NCBI GenBank assembly: GCA_004557735.1
Contig: SFFV01000005.1
Coordinates: 1 to 64,000 of the forward strand
Length of the DNA: 64,000 nucleotides
Direction of reading: 5' to 3'
Source: Clostridiales bacterium
GTDB lineage: Bacteria > Bacillota > Clostridia > Oscillospirales > Oscillospiraceae
Below, piece after piece: positions 59,615 to 64,000 of the stretch (its first letter is position 1; each line of letters opens with the position of its first letter). Both the position numbers and the translations under genes were made by a program. Below the pieces are notes generated by a model that searched no databases, had not been told where the DNA came from, and worked only from the letters and a program-made list of their open reading frames with translations.

Positions 59615-60289
59615 TTATCTCATAAATCCGCTCTCGCGCATGGAGATGTAGTCGTTTCCGGCGACGATGATGTGGTCGGAAAGCTCCACGCCGAGCAGGT
59701 CGAGCGCCCGGGAGAGCCTTGCCGTGGCGGTCTCGTCCTCCACGGAGGGCAGCGCCACGCCGCTGTGGTGGTTGTGCGCGAGGATGACGGCGCTTGCGCG
59801 GTACTGCAGTGCGATCTCCGCGAGGCGGCGGGCGTTGATCTCGGCGGCGTCCACCGTGCCGCGGCTCACCGCCGCGCACTGAACGGGCCGCTTTCTCGCG
59901 TCGAGAAGCAGCGCATAGACGACCTCTTCCGTTTCGTACATGAACCGCGGGATAAAATACCGTCCCGCCGCCGCGGCGGAGTCGATCGGTTCGTTCGTCG
60001 GCGTTTTGTCGAGCAGATACCGGCGGCTGACCGCCGGAATGAGCCGCAGGAGCGTCACAGCGTTCTCGCCGATGCCCGGCACCGCGAGAAGCTCCTGCTC
60101 GTTTGCCTCCAGCACGGCGGAAAACGAGCCGAACCGCTCCAGAAGCGCGTGGGCCAGGCCGTTCGTATCACGCCGGGGCGCGGCATAAAAGAGCAGCAGC
60201 TCCAAGGCGTTTATATCGTTGAAGTTTTCAAGTCCGTGGCCGCGGAAACGTTCCTTCATCCGCGCCCGGTGTCCGTCGTGGACGCCCAT
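59615..60289 (-). CDS. radC: RadC-family JAB-domain protein
   Basis: A 224-residue protein with an N-terminal helix-hairpin-helix region (LLAVPGIGENAVTLL) and a JAB/MPN metalloprotease-like domain with HNHHSGVALPSVED (the family usually has HNHPSG). Despite its name its role in DNA repair is not established. It follows tsaD by 20 bp. Confidence 0.92.
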   Translation of the reverse strand: MGVHDGHRARMKERFRGHGLENFNDINALELLLFYAAPRRDTNGLAHALLERFGSFSAVLEANEQELLAVPGIGENAVTLLRLIPAVSRRYLLDKTPTNEPIDSAAAAGRYFIPRFMYETEEVVYALLLDARKRPVQCAAVSRGTVDAAEINARRLAEIALQYRASAVILAHNHHSGVALPSVEDETATARLSRALDLLGVELSDHIIVAGNDYISMRESGFMR

Positions 60290-60309
60290 TTCCCTCGCCC
60301 CTTGCCTTC

Positions 60310-61326
60310 TTATCCTATCTGCTTTTCGAGCGGCATCGCTGCGTAGGCGTTGAGCTCCGGTCCGGCGGTATGCCCGGCGAGAAGCTCATAGTAGCCCTGG
60401 CAGCCGATCATCGCGGCGTTGTCGCCGCAGAGCCGGAGCGGCGGGACAAAAAGCTGCGCCCCGGCCTTCTCCGCCGCCGCGGCAAAATCGGCGCGGATGC
60501 GGGAATTGGCCGCCACGCCGCCGGCCACGGCGATCTTATCATACCCCAGCTCCTTTGCCGCGGCCATCGTGCGCGGCACGAGCGATTCGCTCACCGCGCG
60601 GCAGAGGGACGCCGCAAGCCCCGCGCAGTCGAGCGCCTCGCCGGTCTGCCCGCAGTGGTGCGCCAGGTTGATAACGGCGGTCTTGAGACCGGAAAAGCTC
60701 ATGTCGTAGGGATTGTCGCCGACGAACGGGTGCGGCAGCGCATAGGCGTCGTCGCGCCCCTCCTTCGCCAGCCGGTCGATCGGCGCGCCGCCGGGGTACG
60801 GCAGGCCGAGTACGCGCGCGGACTTATCAAAGCACTCGCCCGCGGCGTCGTCGCGCGTCTGGCCGAGAACATGAAGATCGGTATAGCCGCGCACGTCCAC
60901 GAGCATCGTGTTGCCGCCGGAGATGGCAAGGCAGAGAAACGGCGGCTCAAGCTCCGGGTAGGCAATGTAGTTTGCGGCGATGTGGCCGCGGATATGGTGT
61001 ACCGGGACGAGCGGGATGCCGAGTGCCGCCGCGGCGCTCTTGGCAAAGTTCACGCCCACGAGCACCGCGCCGATGAGCCCCGGCGCGTACGACACCGCCA
61101 CGGCGTCGAGCTCGGATTTTTTTATGCCCGCCGCCGCGATCGCGCGGTCGGCCAGCCGCGAGATGACCTCCACATGGCTGCGCGAAGCGATCTCCGGCAC
61201 AACGCCGCCGTATACGGCGTGCAGGTCGGCCTGCGAGAATATCTGGTCGGTGAGCACCCTCCGGCCGTTTTCGGTCACGGCGACGGCGGTCTCATCGCAG
61301 GTGGATTCCACGGATAATAGCAGCAT
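60310..61326 (-). CDS. tsaD: tRNA N6-adenosine threonylcarbamoyltransferase
   Basis: Catalyses the last step of t6A37 formation in ANN-decoding tRNAs, with TsaB and TsaE. The 338 residues carry SVESTCDETAVAV, the metal motif HHIRGHIAAN (near 112-118), AISGGNTMLV and the ASKH-fold AVAGGVAANS. It starts 4 bp after rimI. Confidence 0.95.
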   Translation of the reverse strand: MLLLSVESTCDETAVAVTENGRRVLTDQIFSQADLHAVYGGVVPEIASRSHVEVISRLADRAIAAAGIKKSELDAVAVSYAPGLIGAVLVGVNFAKSAAAALGIPLVPVHHIRGHIAANYIAYPELEPPFLCLAISGGNTMLVDVRGYTDLHVLGQTRDDAAGECFDKSARVLGLPYPGGAPIDRLAKEGRDDAYALPHPFVGDNPYDMSFSGLKTAVINLAHHCGQTGEALDCAGLAASLCRAVSESLVPRTMAAAKELGYDKIAVAGGVAANSRIRADFAAAAEKAGAQLFVPPLRLCGDNAAMIGCQGYYELLAGHTAGPELNAYAAMPLEKQIG

Positions 61327-61330
61327 AGCG

Positions 61331-61780
61331 TTACTCCGCCTCTTTTTGGAAGAATTTCGACATCAGAATAGCATCTTCCGTCGGCTTTTCATAGTAGTTT
61401 TTTCGTTTTCCCACGGTTTCAAAGCCGTTTTTTTCATAAAGCCGCCGCGCGGCGAGATTGCTCCCGCGCACCTCGAGCCGCAGCACGGCGGCGCCGCGCC
61501 GTTCGCTTTCGGCGAAGAGCGCTCCAAGGAGCGCCGCGCCGACGCCGCGGCGGCGCTGCTCCGGCGCGACGGCGATATTGCCGATCTCGCCCTCGTCGAG
61601 CACAAAGCGCGCCCAGACGTAACCGAGAAACGCGTCCCTCTCTCCGGCAGCGAGGATAACGCCGCCGTCCGTTTCCCAAAGGCGCGTGAGCATCCCCTCG
61701 TCCGCGCCGTCCGGAAACTCGGCGCGTTCGAGCGCCGCGACGGCGGGAATATCGGAAAGCGCCGCTTTGCGAACGATCAT
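61331..61780 (-). CDS. rimI: Ribosomal-protein-alanine N-acetyltransferase
   Basis: A 149-residue GNAT protein: acetyl-CoA loop IAVAPEQRRRGVGAALL and RLEVRGSNLAARRLYEKNGF, characteristic of RimI (S18 N-terminal acetylation). The ATG at 61780 overlaps the polA stop (ATGA), which sets the start. Its neighbours polA and tsaD fit the usual rimI-tsaD linkage. Confidence 0.9.
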   Translation of the reverse strand: MIVRKAALSDIPAVAALERAEFPDGADEGMLTRLWETDGGVILAAGERDAFLGYVWARFVLDEGEIGNIAVAPEQRRRGVGAALLGALFAESERRGAAVLRLEVRGSNLAARRLYEKNGFETVGKRKNYYEKPTEDAILMSKFFQKEAE

Positions 61781-64000
61781 GTCCCGTGCGCCTCCGCCCA
61801 GTTTTTGCCCCAGCCGGCGTCCGCGGTGAGAGGGACGGAATAGCTGACGGCGTTTTCCATCTCCTCGCACAGCACCCGCACGGCCTTTTCGCGCTCCGCT
61901 TCCGGGCATTCGACGATCAGCTCGTCGTGCACCTGCAATATGAGCCTTGCCTTCATGCCCTCGGCGCGAAGCCGCTTATCCACATTCACCATCGCGAGCT
62001 TGATAATGTCCGCCGCCGTGCCCTGGATGGGCATGTTGAGCGCGACACGCTCGCCGAACGCGCGCAGCGCCGGAACGTTCAGCTCCGGCAGATACCGCCG
62101 CCGGTGGAAAAGCGTTTCGGCGTAGCCGAGCTCCTTCGCGCGCCGGACGGCTTCCTTCTGGTAATCCCGCACGCCGCGGAAGCGCGCGAAATAGGCGTCC
62201 ATATAGTCCTTCGCTTCGCCATAGCCGACGCCGATATCCTGCGCGAGCGAGAAAGCGGAAATGCCGTATACGATGCCGAAATTCACGGCCTTCGCTCTCC
62301 GGCGCTCCTCGGCGGTGACTTCCGCGAGCGGCACGCCGAACACCTGCGAGGCCGTAACGCGGTGCACGTCCTCGCCGGAGAGGAATGCTGCGCGCATATT
62401 TTCGTCGCCCGAGATGTGCGCGAGCAGCCGCAGCTCGATTTGCGAATAGTCCGCGTCCACGAGCACGTTGCCGGGCGCGGCGACAAACATTTTCCGCAGC
62501 CCCGCGCCCAGCTCGCGCCGGACGGGGATGTTCTGGAGATTCGGCTCGGTGGAGGAAAGGCGGCCCGTCGCCGTGACGGTCATCTGGAAATTCGTGTGGA
62601 TGCGTCCGTCCGCGCCGATGACCTTCAAAAGGCCGTCGGCGTAGGTGGATTTGAGCTTGGTGAGCTCGCGGTATTCGAGCACATGGCGCACGATGGGCTC
62701 ATAGCGGAGCTTATCGAGCACATCCGCGTTCGTGCTCCAACCGGTTTTCGTCTTTTTGCCGCCGGGCAGCCCCAGCTTTTCAAAAAGAATCGCGCCGAGC
62801 TGCTTTGGGGACTGGATGTTGAACTCCTCCCCCGCCTCCGCCCAGACGGTTTCGCGCAGCGCGTCGATGCTGCCCGTGAGGCTCTCTCCGAAGGCGCGCA
62901 GCGCCTCCGCGTCGGTGAGAAAGCCCTCGTTCTCCATTTTGGCGAGCACCGCGCAGAGCGGAAGCTCGATCTTTTCAAAAAGCTCCTCCATCTGCGCTTC
63001 GCGCAGCCGGGGAAGCATGGCTTCCTCGAGCGCCGCGACGCTCGCCGCGCGCGAGGCCATCTCGCCGAGCCGGTCGGCAAGCGTCTTCCCCTCCCCGCCG
63101 GAGAGGTCAAGCATGAGCTGATCGCCGCTGTCCGCCGCGCCGGACGATGTGAACGGCGTGAAGCCGCAGTAGGCGGACGTGAGCTTTTCGATCTCGTACC
63201 CGGCGGCGGTCGCGTCAAGGAGATACCCGGCGAGCGCGCTGTCGAACACCCAGTTTTCGAGCGCGTCCACGCCCCGCGCAAGCAGCGCGCGCTGGATGCT
63301 TTTCACATCGTGCCCCGCCTTGCGGCGTTCGGGCGCGAAGAAGAGCGCGAGCGCTTTTGTATAGTCGTCCCGGTACGTCTCCGGCGTCAGGAACACGGCG
63401 AGCGCGTCCTTTTCGGAAAGGTCAAAATGCGCGAGCGCCTCGCCGGATTCGGCGTCGAACCAGCAATAGGCGACAGCGTCACCGGTGCGTAAGAGCGCGG
63501 CGCGGAGGTCTTTTTCCGTCTGCGGCGTCACGCTCTCGCACGTGCCCTCAAATACGGTCTCTTCCTTTTTCTCCTCAGCGGCCGGCTTCAGGCCCCACTT
63601 CTCGATGAATTTCCGGAACCCGAGCCGCCGGAAGATCTCATAGGCGGCGCCGGGATACTCCGCCGGGCGGCGAAGTTCGTCGGGCGAAATGCGGACCGGC
63701 GCGTTCCGGTCGATCGTGGCGAGATAGTAGGACTCGTCGGCGCTCTCCTTGCCGTTTTCGAGCTTTGTACGCAGCGAGGCGCGGATGTCCGCGTCGTTGA
63801 TGTGCTCGTACACGCCCGCGAGCGAGCCGTACTTCCGCACAAGCTCGAGCGCCGTCTTCTCCCCCACGCCCGGGACGCCGGGGATGTTGTCGCTCGTATC
63901 GCCCATGAGCGCCTTGAGATCGACCATGCGGGGCGCGTCGAAGCCGTATTCCTCGCGGAAGCGCTCGGGCGTGTAGTTGACGGTCTCGGTCTGCCCCATG
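61777..64000 (-). CDS. polA: DNA polymerase I (5' end beyond window)
   Basis: About 740 residues are present; the start lies outside. The remaining 5'-nuclease part shows LKALMGDTSDNIPGVPGVG. The 3'-5' exonuclease-like domain follows; I could not find a convincing complete DxE proofreading motif there. The polymerase domain is complete: motif A DADYSQIELRLLAHISGD, motif B RRRAKAVNFGIVYGISAFSL, motif C QVHDELIVEC. It repairs gaps and removes RNA primers. The in-frame ATG at 63999 is internal, not the true start. Confidence 0.95.
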   Translation of the reverse strand, partial: MGQTETVNYTPERFREEYGFDAPRMVDLKALMGDTSDNIPGVPGVGEKTALELVRKYGSLAGVYEHINDADIRASLRTKLENGKESADESYYLATIDRNAPVRISPDELRRPAEYPGAAYEIFRRLGFRKFIEKWGLKPAAEEKKEETVFEGTCESVTPQTEKDLRAALLRTGDAVAYCWFDAESGEALAHFDLSEKDALAVFLTPETYRDDYTKALALFFAPERRKAGHDVKSIQRALLARGVDALENWVFDSALAGYLLDATAAGYEIEKLTSAYCGFTPFTSSGAADSGDQLMLDLSGGEGKTLADRLGEMASRAASVAALEEAMLPRLREAQMEELFEKIELPLCAVLAKMENEGFLTDAEALRAFGESLTGSIDALRETVWAEAGEEFNIQSPKQLGAILFEKLGLPGGKKTKTGWSTNADVLDKLRYEPIVRHVLEYRELTKLKSTYADGLLKVIGADGRIHTNFQMTVTATGRLSSTEPNLQNIPVRRELGAGLRKMFVAAPGNVLVDADYSQIELRLLAHISGDENMRAAFLSGEDVHRVTASQVFGVPLAEVTAEERRRAKAVNFGIVYGISAFSLAQDIGVGYGEAKDYMDAYFARFRGVRDYQKEAVRRAKELGYAETLFHRRRYLPELNVPALRAFGERVALNMPIQGTAADIIKLAMVNVDKRLRAEGMKARLILQVHDELIVECPEAEREKAVRVLCEEMENAVSYSVPLTADAGWGKNWAEAHGT

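Overview
The window reads as chromosomal DNA of a GC-rich, spore-forming-type Clostridia (Oscillospiraceae-like). The grounds are a Spo0A-type response regulator preceded by 0A-box-like sites, YlxM/Ffh, RNase Y, GTP-type PEP carboxykinase, the YmfF/YmfH peptidase pair, strong GGAGG ribosome binding sites and sigma-A promoters. Placement is by gene content only; no 16S rRNA is present.

Layout. 1-2650: edge of a spo0A-like gene, a short pyruvate kinase, and an exported serine hydrolase. 2673-2952: a non-coding block packed with hairpins and framed by a 31-bp direct repeat. 2970-7941: a Zn/Cd efflux module (P-type ATPase, separate HMA protein, divergent ArsR-AraC fusion regulator), then a MarR regulator coupled to a GltS-type transporter. 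8001-13133: small proteins, a membrane protein, fumarase, DegV, a DUF1002 protein and a lipoprotein cyclophilin. 13181-17788: tightly overlapped operon murA-walJ-rlmH-DUF2007-like-phosphohexomutase. 17884-20397: Nudix hydrolase, a small protein, smpB, a cyclophilin and ssrA (tmRNA).

20401-38070 is a visibly lower-GC accessory island immediately downstream of ssrA, bounded by an imperfect 61-bp direct repeat and ending with a serine recombinase. Its cargo is mostly defence-like. It has a type I restriction-modification operon with a half-size HsdS, HsdM, RhuM, a DUF6414-like protein, a trypsin-like protease, a full HsdS, an HEPN-like protein, HsdR and a YgjP-like metalloprotease. These are followed by a structured non-coding stretch, a DUF262/DUF1524 (GmrSD/BrxU/SspE-like) protein, an XRE regulator with a DUF1016 PD-(D/E)XK nuclease, and a SWIM zinc-finger protein. 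The protein pair between rhuM and hsdS, and the hairpin-rich RNA candidate upstream of the DUF262 gene, are the best candidates for something undescribed.

38322-49781 returns to core genes: tRNA-Tyr, tRNA-Thr, a coiled-coil protein, lgt, ymfH, ymfF and a giant cyclic beta-glucan synthase-like protein. 49899-50345 holds relics of a polyamine ABC transporter. 50413-55457 is the ylxM-ffh-rpsP-khpA-rimM-trmD-rsmA translation/secretion operon, in which TrmD carries a fused GNAT domain. pckG follows, converging on rny across a stack of three terminators. The window ends with polA (incomplete)-rimI-tsaD-radC on the minus strand.
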